Source: Leptolyngbya sp. FACHB-60 (GTDB lineage Bacteria; Cyanobacteriota; Cyanobacteriia; Phormidesmidales; Phormidesmidaceae). Taken from it: a stretch of 43,763 nt of DNA. The stretch's first letter is position 1. Every line of letters starts with the position of its first letter. The DNA is taken from contig NZ_JACJOX010000024.1 of assembly GCF_014695775.1 (NCBI RefSeq), positions 1-43,763 of the forward strand, in the 5' to 3' direction. Below, one piece after another: positions 8,660 to 16,291 of this stretch. A program made the position numbers and the translations under genes. The notes below the pieces were generated by a model, which searched no databases, was not told the DNA's origin, and worked only from the letters and a program-made list of their open reading frames with translations.

Positions 8660-9199
8660 TTAGCGTAGCGGGTCAGCAAATTGAGACGGTAAGGCAGGAT
8701 ACAAATCTGTTCTCAAAACCAACACCCTATGTACCCCCTCCTGCACCGAGGGCGGTGCTCCCTGGAGCTGGCGGTGCATGGTGGCAATGATGTCGGCGGG
8801 GACTTGGCGCGATCGCCCCCGATTTCGCTCTAGCGCCAGACTTAAGGGCAGATCAAACCAGACCAGGGTGATGGAGGTAAAGCCGGCTTGGCGAGCGGTT
8901 GCGATCGCCTCTCGCCGGTGCCGTCGGCGTGCGTTGGTGGCATCGTAGATTACGCCCTCTAGCTCGCCTTGGTGAATGGCCGCAACCCCATGCTGCCACT
9001 GGGTAATCACCTGCTGCCAGAGCCGTAGCCAGTCGCCCTGAATTGCTTCGTCGCCGTAGAGTTGGGCGCGAAGGGCATCGGTAGACACAATGCGATAGCG
9101 AGAGTGGGCCAAGACAAAATCCCTGGCCCAGGTTGATTTACCGCTGCCGGGAACACCCACCAGCATCAACAGGGGCACAGGGATTTGATCTCGCGTCAC
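8660..9199 (-). CDS. P-loop kinase of the polynucleotide-kinase-like (AAA_33) type
   Basis: A 179-residue nucleoside-phosphate-kinase-like protein. Seen: Walker A GVPGSGKST at 15-23, then the strand IVSTDALRAQLYGD typical of T4 polynucleotide-kinase-like domains, the block VIYDATNARRRHRREAI carrying the conserved DATN motif, and an arginine-rich lid (ERNRGRSRQVP) near 125-135. Such proteins phosphorylate 5' hydroxyls of RNA or DNA or small metabolites; substrate cannot be predicted here. There is no phosphatase or ligase domain. It lies 13 bp downstream of glgC on the same strand, so it is probably co-transcribed with it, though no metabolic link is obvious. Confidence 0.85.
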   Translation of the reverse strand: MTRDQIPVPLLMLVGVPGSGKSTWARDFVLAHSRYRIVSTDALRAQLYGDEAIQGDWLRLWQQVITQWQHGVAAIHQGELEGVIYDATNARRRHRREAIATARQAGFTSITLVWFDLPLSLALERNRGRSRQVPADIIATMHRQLQGAPPSVQEGVHRVLVLRTDLYPALPSQFADPLR

Positions 9200-9212
9200 C
9201 GGGTACCCGGCT

Positions 9213-10502
9213 TTAGATGATCATGCCGTCAGGAACCACTGCGTTCTTCTGCACCACAACAATGCCACTGCGAATGTAGAAGCCCAGGTCTTCGCGCTCA
9301 GCCTCCTGCACATCGTCTTTGTTGATGATCTGCACATTGCGGCCGATGCGAGCGTTTTTGTCGATAATGGCGCGGCGAATCACCGAGCCTTCGCCAATGC
9401 CCATGGGAATTTTGCCCCGGGTCAGATGCTGGCTGCTCTCCGATAGCGGCTCGTAGTAGTCGGCCCCCATCAGCAGCGAGTCTTCGATCACGCAGTCGGC
9501 GTTGATGCGCTGGCGCAGCCCCACCACCGAGTGGTGCACGCGGCAGTTTTTGAGAATGCAGCCCTCGGTGATGCTCGACTGAGTGATTTGACAGTCTTGC
9601 AACTTGTTGGGCGGCAGGTAACGAGCGCGGGTGTAGATGGGCGCGTCTTCGTGGTAGAAGCTGAAGTCAGGGTAGGGCTGCTGAGTCAGCGCTAGATTCG
9701 CTTCGTAGAAAGACTCAATGGTACCGATGTCTTCCCAATAGCCGTCGAAGAGGTAGGCCTGCACGTTGTAGTCGCGCGACGAAGCCGGGATGATTTCTTT
9801 GCCGAAATCAGTTTGGTCGAGGTTCTTGCGCAGCAGGTCGATCAGCACCTGCTTTTTGAACACGTAGATGCCCATCGACGCAATAAAGGGTTTCTCTTCA
9901 GCCTGCTCAGCGCTGAGACCCAGGGAGGTGGTGTCAACCTTCATCAGCTCTAGGGCATCGCCCTTGGGCTTTTCGCTAAAGTCAACCACGCGACCGGTGC
10001 CATCGACCTTCATCAGACCAAAGTCGGAGGCTTGCTTGTAGCCAATGGGCACCACCGATAGGGTAATGTCGGCATTGGTGGCTCGGTGGCGCTGCACAAA
10101 CAGGCTGTAGTCCATGCGGTAGAGGTGATCTCCGGAGAGAATGATAAAGTCCTCTACATTCCAGGAGTCAAACAGCCACAGGTATTTGCGCACAGCGTCG
10201 GCGGTGCCCTGAAACCAGCTGGGGCTGTCGGGGGTTTGCTGGGCCGCCAGCACTTCCACAAAGCCTTCAGTAAACTGCGAAAACTGGTAGGCCCGACCAA
10301 TGTGGCGGTTCAACGAAGCGGAGTTGAACTGGGTCAGCACGTAAATTTTGTGGATTTCGGAGTTGATGCAGTTACTTACGGGAATATCAATTAAGCGGTA
10401 TTTACCGGCCAAAGAAACCGCTGGCTTAGCCCGAAATTTAGTTAATGGATAAAGGCGAGTGCCGGCACCGCCCCCTAGAATTATTGCCAGAACTGATTTC
10501 AC
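9213..10502 (-). CDS. glgC: Glucose-1-phosphate adenylyltransferase
   Basis: ADP-glucose pyrophosphorylase, the committed step of glycogen synthesis: glucose-1-phosphate plus ATP gives ADP-glucose and pyrophosphate. Seen: the nucleotide-binding loop [13 protein letters not shown] at the N terminus, [20 protein letters not shown], the catalytic-site region [10 protein letters not shown], the glucose-1-phosphate site near EKPKG, the DYWED-type block [10 protein letters not shown], and a C-terminal left-handed beta helix with isoleucine-rich repeats ending in [15 protein letters not shown], as in cyanobacterial and plant enzymes regulated by 3-phosphoglycerate and phosphate. Length 429 is standard. 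Translation starts at a GTG with GAGGGA a few bases upstream. Confidence 0.98.
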   Translation of the reverse strand: MKSVLAIILGGGAGTRLYPLTKFRAKPAVSLAGKYRLIDIPVSNCINSEIHKIYVLTQFNSASLNRHIGRAYQFSQFTEGFVEVLAAQQTPDSPSWFQGTADAVRKYLWLFDSWNVEDFIILSGDHLYRMDYSLFVQRHRATNADITLSVVPIGYKQASDFGLMKVDGTGRVVDFSEKPKGDALELMKVDTTSLGLSAEQAEEKPFIASMGIYVFKKQVLIDLLRKNLDQTDFGKEIIPASSRDYNVQAYLFDGYWEDIGTIESFYEANLALTQQPYPDFSFYHEDAPIYTRARYLPPNKLQDCQITQSSITEGCILKNCRVHHSVVGLRQRINADCVIEDSLLMGADYYEPLSESSQHLTRGKIPMGIGEGSVIRRAIIDKNARIGRNVQIINKDDVQEAEREDLGFYIRSGIVVVQKNAVVPDGMII

Positions 10503-10780
10503 AAGATTCCCTCAATAAGCCCACAAACTGGCTCGTTTTACACCGTCTGTTTCACATTTCCAGTGTGAGCCTGAGGGTACCGCTTGACAAGGGGTTAACG
10601 AAAATATTGTGGCGGAATGTGACCTGGGACACGCTAGCGGTTTTGAATGATCCCTATAGGGTGGGCCTCAGATTGGGGGAGGGCAGCGTTGGTTGAGGGG
10701 CAGTAGGGCGCGTCGATTAGAGGCTTGTGGGTAAACTTGCTAACGTTAAAATCGTCTGACCTTCTACTAGGATCCAACCC

Positions 10781-12412
10781 CTAAAGCCGGATGACCGACA
10801 GCCTGATGGCGTTGGTGTTGTTTTCGGGAAAGGTGTCGATAAAAAAGGCACAGAGCTGTGCAGGTTCATCGACCTCCAGAGAAAGGGTGTCGGCATAGCC
10901 GTTGAGGGTAGACCAGGTGCCGTTGACCCAAACGCCAGTTTTCAAATTTGAGACTCGGCCGCCGTAGATCCACAGCAGCACCCAGGGTTCGCCCGGTTGG
11001 GTGTCGTTGCCGTAGTTAAAGGTGCCTGCTTTAATACGAAGGATGTAGGAGCCGGGATCGAGACTGTAGGTGGCGGCTACCTGGTCCTGTAGATATTGCA
11101 TCTGGTCGCCTCTGAGCAGGACGGCGTTGTGGCGACTATGCACAGTTATGGTTTGAATTGAGCCAGTTTTAGAGACAACAGCAGCGACATCTCTAACAGG
11201 TTCGGCTGCTTTTGGATTTAGCACAGGAGCTATGACCACATTGTCTACCGAAGCTGCTACTGGAGGATCTGCTACCACCGGAGCTGCTACGGGTGGCGCT
11301 ATTGGCTTGCTCTTACCCTTGAGTAGCCACCACAGCAGCCCGCCCAAAACAGGAATGCCCAACAGCCACCAGGGACGCCCTGATGAAGCTGTCTCTGTTG
11401 TGGTGCCAGCGGAGGGCACTAAAGCGGTGTCCTGTTCAGAGGTAGCGGTGGATTCAAGGGTCGTAGTTGGGACTGGAGTAGCGATCGGGGGAGTAGCTTT
11501 AGGTGAGGGTGTTGCTGTCGGTGCTGTTGCCTTGGTTGCGGCAACGGCAGCGTTGGTCTGCTCCGGCAGGTTCACGAAAAAGCCTACGAAGGCCAAGGCA
11601 GCAGGGGTTGGGTCTTCGGCGTTGTAGACGTAGGCCCGAGGCTGAGAGTAGGGGTAGCGCGGGTCGTCGGGCAGCGTTTGGTGCATCGCCAAAACCCGCA
11701 CATCGCTGCGGCCTAGCACCTGGGAGGCTACCGCGTAGCTAATGCCGTCTGCGCCTAGGGCATCGACTACGGCCTCGGTGTCATCGTCATCAACGGGGTC
11801 GGCGGTGGAGCCGGTGCTAAAGGAGGCCCCGTCAAAGGCGGCATAGCGGCTCAGGGCGATGCGGGTATCGCTGTAGTTGGGGCGATCGACCACGCGAATG
11901 CGGGCCGGGGCACCGCCGACCTCTGCCCAGTTCCTAATTTCGCCGCGAAACATGCGGGCAAACTGCTCGAAGCTAAGGCTGCCGTCGAAGGAGTTCTCGG
12001 GGCCGACAATCACGGCAATTTTTTCGCGCTCAATAGGCACTTCTACTAGACCTTGACTGCGTTCGACAGCCGTCAAAGGCCGCCCGGCGGCCACAATATC
12101 TAGCTCGCCATCGATTAGCGCCCGCAGCGCTGCGTCAGTGCGGCTGGCATTCATTTCTACTGAGGCATTGGGGAATCGTTTGAGGAAGCGATCGCGCAAA
12201 TCCTCATTGGCCAGCACCATACTGCTAGAGCCGTCGAGGCGCAGCACCGCATCTGCCGGTAGCTCAGTAGGGATCGAGACCGGATCGGGAAGGGTGCCTG
12301 GGGCTTGGGCCAGAAGGCGATTGGCGGCGAGCGGCGAGACCGCTGCTGTGGCCAGCAGCAGTGCCCCGACCCGAGCTAGGGAAAGCGCCAAAAAAGGCGG
12401 TTGAGTTGCCAT
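10781..12412 (-). CDS. PstS-like periplasmic binding domain joined by one membrane helix to a cytoplasmic beta domain
   Basis: A 543-residue chimera. Residues 1-36 are a signal peptide (LLLATAAVSPLAA, cut near LLAQ). Residues ~55-290 are a type-2 periplasmic binding fold of the phosphate-binding (PstS-like) kind: LRLDGSSSM, an ELDIVAAGRPLT block, FARMFRGEIRNWAEVGG and the RALSRY-like helix. A Thr/Ala/Pro-rich linker (~295-345) leads to a single membrane helix (WWLLGIPVLGGLLWWLL) followed by KGKSK. By the positive-inside rule the last ~125 residues (from ITVHSRHN) face the cytoplasm. That C-terminal domain is clearly homologous to the next gene. GGGAGA precedes the ATG. It is not an ordinary transporter subunit; I infer a ligand sensor that signals inward. 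Confidence 0.75.
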   Translation of the reverse strand: MATQPPFLALSLARVGALLLATAAVSPLAANRLLAQAPGTLPDPVSIPTELPADAVLRLDGSSSMVLANEDLRDRFLKRFPNASVEMNASRTDAALRALIDGELDIVAAGRPLTAVERSQGLVEVPIEREKIAVIVGPENSFDGSLSFEQFARMFRGEIRNWAEVGGAPARIRVVDRPNYSDTRIALSRYAAFDGASFSTGSTADPVDDDDTEAVVDALGADGISYAVASQVLGRSDVRVLAMHQTLPDDPRYPYSQPRAYVYNAEDPTPAALAFVGFFVNLPEQTNAAVAATKATAPTATPSPKATPPIATPVPTTTLESTATSEQDTALVPSAGTTTETASSGRPWWLLGIPVLGGLLWWLLKGKSKPIAPPVAAPVVADPPVAASVDNVVIAPVLNPKAAEPVRDVAAVVSKTGSIQTITVHSRHNAVLLRGDQMQYLQDQVAATYSLDPGSYILRIKAGTFNYGNDTQPGEPWVLLWIYGGRVSNLKTGVWVNGTWSTLNGYADTLSLEVDEPAQLCAFFIDTFPENNTNAIRLSVIRL

Positions 12413-12434
12413 AGTAATCTCCCTAACCGCTCCG

Positions 12435-12821
12435 CTAAATTCGCACGATCGAAAGGGTCAGTTCTTCATCGTTGTCTGCTAGATAGGTATCAAAGAAAAA
12501 GGCGCACAGGGTAGCGGGCTCCACCACTTCCATGACCAAGGCGTCGTCGTAGCCGTTGAGCGACACCCAGGTGGCATTCACAGGCACGTTGGTCTTTTGG
12601 TTGATTACCTGACCGCCGTAGATCCACAGCAGCACCACCGGCTCATTGCGCAGGGCATCGGCCGCATAGAAGGAGCCCGAGCGAATTTTGACAATATTGG
12701 TGCCCGGCTCTAGCTGCACCGAGACCCCAGTGCGCTGTAGCGCCTCCATCTGCTCAGGGCCGAACTGAAAGCAGTTGCGCTGACTGTGGACTGTTAGATC
12801 TGTGACTGTGCACCCGTCCAT
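12435..12821 (-). CDS. Free-standing copy of the cytoplasmic beta domain
   Basis: A cytosolic ~128-residue protein made only of the domain found at the C terminus of the neighbouring 10781-12412 protein. Shared blocks include LTVHSQRN / ITVHSRHN, VLLWIYGG in both, a TW..LNGY motif in both, and EPATLCAFFFDT / EPAQLCAFFIDT, with the same SIVRI/SVIRL ending. I recognise the domain as recurrent in cyanobacteria but know no name or function for it. An in-frame ATG exists at 12836, but the ATG at 12821 has GGAGA at good distance and is preferred. Only ~22 bp separate its stop from the sensor gene, so the two are almost certainly one operon, with this gene first. Confidence 0.75.
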   Translation of the reverse strand: MDGCTVTDLTVHSQRNCFQFGPEQMEALQRTGVSVQLEPGTNIVKIRSGSFYAADALRNEPVVLLWIYGGQVINQKTNVPVNATWVSLNGYDDALVMEVVEPATLCAFFFDTYLADNDEELTLSIVRI

Positions 12822-13069
12822 AATCAGGGTCTCCATCCAACGAGTTTGCTATTTAGAAGACTGTAGGGCGATCGCCCTGCGCCCAAACAAAGATCCCACA
12901 AATTTTAAGGAATGTCTGCCCGTTCGGACTCCTAAACTATCCCCTTGCCAGAGCAGTACAAATGCATTAGTGTTAGTTCATGCGTACTTATGGGTACAAC
13001 CGTTCCCAACCTTGCTGTGACGGTTAGCCTAGCGCACTGCTGACCTGATATCCCCCACGAGAGTTTCCT

Positions 13070-14128
13070 ATGACCACGACTACCGCCCCCCGCAGCCGCT
13101 CCGCCGCTGGTGCGACTCGGTCTTCGGCTAAGGCTCGCGGCACCCAAGCGGCCAGCGCCACCACCCCGGTGCTTGCCCTCGATGCCGGCAACTACGACCT
13201 CAAATTCTTTGCCGGCAGTGGCCACCCCAAGGCCATTCGCTCGGTGCGCTACCAGCTGCCCCTAGGGCGCGATGCTGTCAGTTTCTCAGAAGCCTCTCCC
13301 CTAATCGAGCTGCCCGATGGCCGTCGCTATCACTTTGGGGCCCAGGCCTATAAATACCGTCGCCAGCAGCAAACCGTCATTGAAAATAAGGTGGAACTGA
13401 CCAAGCTGCACCTCTATGCCTGCCTTGAGCCCTTGGCTGGCAATGTGGCCGACTACAGCCTCAACCTCCATGTTTCTACCCCTGACCCGGCCCGCAACGG
13501 TGAAGATATCCAGGCTCAGCTGCTCGGTGTCCACGAGTTCATTCGCAACGACGTTGAGTTTCGCGTCAAGGTCGAATCGGTGGAGGTGGGACGTGAGGGC
13601 ATGGGGTCCTATCACTATGCCAAAACCCAGGGCATTATCCCTGGCCAGGGCTACACCATTGTGGTCGATATTGGCGGCGGCACCTGGCTCACTCGCCTGG
13701 TTGATGCCGACGGCGAAGTCATTGACGAAAACATCATGGATCGCGGCGGCACCTACGAATTGGCCACCGCCATCAGCTTTGACCATCGTCTCACCGACCT
13801 CTTGGGCAGCAGCGCCGATCCTTGCATCGTCATGGATGGCTTTCGCACTGACCATGTCTATGCTGATACGGGTTTAGCCTGGGCTGACTGGCTCGATGAG
13901 TATTTAGACCCGTGGTTTAAGGGCATCTTCCAAACCGTGAAAGCTCAGTACACCCCCTATATGCCCAGAGTGACGCGCTTTTTGGTGACCGGTGGTGGCT
14001 CCCACCTGATCGCCGATCGCCTGCAAGGGCATGATCTGTTCGCCGTCATGGGCGACCCTCAATTTGCCAACGTTCGCGGCTTGTTTTTGATGACCGGTGA
14101 TACCCAACTATGCATGACCACCAACTGA
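13070..14128 (+). CDS. ParM/StbA-like actin-fold ATPase
   Basis: A 352-residue bacterial actin homologue of the plasmid-segregation (ParM) type, which would polymerise with ATP to push DNA copies apart. Seen: phosphate-1 motif VLALDAGNYDLKFF near residue 35 after a Ser/Thr/Ala-rich N-terminal tail, phosphate-2 motif VVDIGGGTW near 200, and adenosine motif FLVTGGGSHLIADRL near 305. The next gene overlaps its last 19 bases and encodes a ribbon-helix-helix-like protein, as in parM-parR operons. No clear iteron array (parC) is visible in the 230 bp upstream. It could also serve a chromosomal or cell-shape role; actin-like proteins of this type occur on cyanobacterial chromosomes too. Confidence 0.85.
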   Translation: MTTTTAPRSRSAAGATRSSAKARGTQAASATTPVLALDAGNYDLKFFAGSGHPKAIRSVRYQLPLGRDAVSFSEASPLIELPDGRRYHFGAQAYKYRRQQQTVIENKVELTKLHLYACLEPLAGNVADYSLNLHVSTPDPARNGEDIQAQLLGVHEFIRNDVEFRVKVESVEVGREGMGSYHYAKTQGIIPGQGYTIVVDIGGGTWLTRLVDADGEVIDENIMDRGGTYELATAISFDHRLTDLLGSSADPCIVMDGFRTDHVYADTGLAWADWLDEYLDPWFKGIFQTVKAQYTPYMPRVTRFLVTGGGSHLIADRLQGHDLFAVMGDPQFANVRGLFLMTGDTQLCMTTN

Positions 14129-14448
14129 CTCAACACGTCCCCAACTCGGGTCGCCCAACCCGCCACGACAATAAGGTTCGCCTAAGTCAGGATGTGCTCG
14201 AAAAAGCTGAGCTTATTGCTGCCGAGTGGGGGCTTAAGAACGCCCGCGCTGCCGTAGAGGCCGTGTTTCGCCGCTATTGTGACGACTACCTCTATGGTCG
14301 CCCTTCTGAAGGGGGAGACAGTTTTGCCGCTCGGGAAACTGCTCTGCCCAACTATGGTGAAGCAAAGTCTGTTCAGGCCAAGCGATCGCTTCCAGCCCCA
14401 CCCAAGTGTGAAGCGCTAGATGCATTAGATCAGCTCTTGGCACTTTAA
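14110..14448 (+). CDS. Ribbon-helix-helix ParR-like adaptor
   Basis: A 112-residue protein whose N-terminal half reads NKVRLSQDVLEKAELIAAEW followed by NARAAVEAVFRRYCDDYL, the strand-helix-helix order of a ribbon-helix-helix DNA-binding domain. The C-terminal tail is polar and ends in a short hydrophobic helix (ALDALDQLLAL), which by analogy with ParR could bind the actin-like filament. The start codon lies inside the upstream ParM-like gene (19-bp overlap), implying translational coupling. Role inferred from the operon; the DNA site it binds is not identified. Confidence 0.7.
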   Translation: MHDHQLTQHVPNSGRPTRHDNKVRLSQDVLEKAELIAAEWGLKNARAAVEAVFRRYCDDYLYGRPSEGGDSFAARETALPNYGEAKSVQAKRSLPAPPKCEALDALDQLLAL

Positions 14449-14487
14449 AGTTATTGGAACGCTAGCAAAAACTTAGTTCACTCATCG

Positions 14488-14520
14488 GGTGCGTCAATGG
14501 TCTACATTACGCACCTTTTT
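14488..14520 (+). terminator. Rho-independent terminator of the parM-parR-like operon
   Basis: GGTGCGT (14488-14494) pairs with ACGCACC (14509-14515), with an inner AATG/CATT pairing in the loop, followed by TTTTT at 14516-14520. It lies 40 bp after the small gene's stop. Confidence 0.8.
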
Positions 14521-14747
14521 CTGTTTAGTGTAATGGTCTGCCGCAATGTCTCCGTGGATGCCCTGGTAAGTTGTGCCAGGCGGATGGGAGTAGATGTCTT
14601 AGATGGACGGGCCTTTGTCATTCTGCTGATAGGCTCCCTCAACTTGGTAGAAAGCGGTGGCGGCCCCCTAGAGAAAATCGGGCGAAAAGTTTGCCATAGT
14701 GCTAAGAGTAAGTGATTTTACTAATCGCTTAGCTGACTAACCCCACT

Positions 14748-14804
14748 ATGGAACAGAAATACGACCAACGCTCATTCGGGTTTCGATGCGTAACAGGGTT
14801 TTGA
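14748..14804 (+). pseudogene. Possible relic of a SUMF1/FGE-sulfatase-type C terminus
   Basis: Within the 529-bp stretch 14449-14977, which otherwise holds no gene I can support, one frame reads QKYDQRSFGFRCVTGF then stop. The RSFGFRCV ending is typical of formylglycine-generating-enzyme-like (SUMF1) domains. Nothing upstream in frame extends it, so it would be a decayed fragment. Low confidence; the match is short. Confidence 0.25.
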
Positions 14805-14977
14805 GTATGCGATCGCCCAGTTAGCAAAATGGCGCGTTTTGGTCCGGCAAAGAGATGAGAAAAGCCGAAATGTTGCAGCTAACAATAAAATTCTGTGCTC
14901 TAACGGTGCAGTTACGCGGTGGCAAATAACTTCAGACACCCTTACACAAGCTATTTCCTTTCCGCACTAACGCAGTG

Positions 14978-15364
14978 CTAAACTGCTTTGACATGTGACT
15001 TTAACCACTTTGTGAATTCTTCTCGATTTAGTGAACCTGCCGCTAGTGACAGAATTACTAATTCTTGCTCGTCTACTGGAGAAAATATTTCTAAATCATT
15101 CATGACCAAGAAAATTTCCATCGCTGCGTGTCCAGTTCTTTTGTTGCCATCAACAAAGGGATGATTCATCACCAAAGAGAATCCTAGAGCAGCAGCTTTA
15201 TCAATAAGCGTTGGATAGAGATCTTCTCCACCAAACGTCATCTTAGGTTGAGCTAAGGCAGATTCCAAAGAGCCTAAATCTCGAACTCCCGCTGTTCCTC
15301 CTGATCGCTTAAGTATCTGACTATGTAAACTTATTACTTCGTCTAGCGTGAGATAGCAGATCAT
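14978..15364 (-). CDS. Doc-type Fic-fold toxin
   Basis: A 128-residue death-on-curing family protein. Seen: the Fic/Doc active-site motif HPFVDGNKRT at residues 68-77, preceded by the Doc-specific opening YLTLDEVISLHSQILKRSGG and the SLESALAQP helix. P1 Doc phosphorylates and inactivates elongation factor Tu, while other Fic proteins AMPylate; which applies here is inferred to be the Doc activity because the motif has Lys after GN. The start codon overlaps the stop of the upstream partner gene (ATGA), as usual for toxin-antitoxin pairs with the antitoxin first. The pair is visibly AT-richer than its neighbours, which fits lateral acquisition. Confidence 0.93.
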   Translation of the reverse strand: MICYLTLDEVISLHSQILKRSGGTAGVRDLGSLESALAQPKMTFGGEDLYPTLIDKAAALGFSLVMNHPFVDGNKRTGHAAMEIFLVMNDLEIFSPVDEQELVILSLAAGSLNREEFTKWLKSHVKAV

Positions 15365-15891
15365 GCCAGCCGTCGGTATAGTTCAGCATTTTTTTCTAGT
15401 ACATAACTTGCTGCTTCGTTAAAGTCATGTTTGGACTTGCTCTGTTGAAAAGCAGTGCTAGAGGAGAGCAATATTTTAGGGGAAATGCCATTTTCTTTAG
15501 CTATATCTCTTAACTTTTGAGCCTGCTCAGTTGGACTGCTAATGGTAGCAGCAGCTAATACTTCTGCAACAATTCGTCTTAATTTCAAAGCTGGATTTAA
15601 AGTATCAATATCTAGATTGGTGATTACCTCTTCTTTGCTAGGATCAAAATCGTAAACAACATATGTCCATATTCCTGGCCTCCCAGCTTCTGCACTCTTG
15701 CCTTCGTAAAAAGTGGTAGTGCCATCTTCTTCAGAGTTGTAGTAGGCGGAGTAAATATCTTCCCACACACAATCTGAGTTTTCCAAAGTCTCACGAATGT
15801 TGGACAGCACACCAGCAATATGGTGGGGTTGGGTTTCTACTTGTACTAAACGGACGCCCTCCCAAGTGAAGTTGTGCAATTCGATGGGCAT
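15361..15891 (-). CDS. Large non-canonical antitoxin-position partner of Doc
   Basis: A 176-residue protein translated just ahead of the Doc toxin with a 4-bp overlap, and with AGGAAT before its ATG. It is about twice the size of a Phd antitoxin and I see no Phd DNA-binding fold at its start. The N-terminal ~85 residues (ELHNFTWEGVRLVQVETQPHH onward) look like a mixed alpha/beta domain. The middle holds a helix-rich stretch ending with ISPTEQ-like and KLRDIAKENGISP, which could be a small helix-turn-helix. The last ~25 residues (DFNEAASYVLEKNAELYRRLA) resemble the toxin-neutralising tails I recall for some Doc partners. Antitoxin function is inferred from position and tail. Confidence 0.65.
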   Translation of the reverse strand: MPIELHNFTWEGVRLVQVETQPHHIAGVLSNIRETLENSDCVWEDIYSAYYNSEEDGTTTFYEGKSAEAGRPGIWTYVVYDFDPSKEEVITNLDIDTLNPALKLRRIVAEVLAAATISSPTEQAQKLRDIAKENGISPKILLSSSTAFQQSKSKHDFNEAASYVLEKNAELYRRLA

Positions 15892-16117
15892 AGTGATTCC
15901 TACGATGTTTTGAAGTTGGTGCTATACCTGTAAGTCTATACAATCCAACGAGTCCTGACCGAGTTGCTTAAGCGGTCTAACTTGTTATTACGAGGCGTTT
16001 AGTTGAAGCGCATCTGCTTAATAAGCCTGTCTGGGCGATTAGAAAAAGGAATTGTAAGCGTAACTGCCTCTCTACTTTTAGTTACGATCGCTCAAACTCT
16101 CTTTAACTTCGTCTCCG

Positions 16118-16237
16118 TTACCAGTGAATGGGTAGCATTTGCACCAGCCTGTCTTGGTAACACGGTCGCATCCTAGCTACCCACGTTTGTACTTCTTCAG
16201 CGCTTGGCTCGTGAGAATCGCTACTTTTGCGTCGTGC
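16118..16237 (-). other. Unassigned 400-bp stretch with a short open frame ending RLVQMLPIHW
   Basis: The 15892-16291 interval separates the divergent Doc-partner and chlI genes and must hold their promoters. One minus-strand frame (16118-16237) without a start codon reads SAEEVQTWVARMRPCYQDRL then a short tail and stop; it could be a gene remnant. I do not recognise it. Confidence 0.2.
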
Positions 16238-16243
16238 TCAGCC

Positions 16244-16284
16244 GAATGAATTCCACCACTATGGCACAATGGTAGAATTCATTC
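16244..16284. promoter_or_regulatory. Inverted repeat just upstream of chlI
   Basis: GAATGAATTCCACCA (16244-16258) and TGGTAGAATTCATTC (16270-16284) are inverted repeats with one mismatch in 15 and an 11-bp spacer, ending 7 bp before the TTG start of chlI. Suitable as a dimeric repressor site or a 5'-leader hairpin that would hide the start region. Confidence 0.5.
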
Positions 16285-16291
16285 CGGAATT

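Noticed and set aside
8547..8660. Longer N terminus for the family-5 binding protein
   Set aside because: The extension precedes a complete lipoprotein signal and lacks signal or domain features.
10652..10661. CCCTATAGGG palindrome upstream of glgC
   Set aside because: Ten bases only and no paired copy; too short to call an operator.
14497..14715. Open frame of 72 codons on the plus strand
   Set aside because: It begins inside the terminator hairpin of the preceding operon, has no ribosome binding site and no recognisable sequence.
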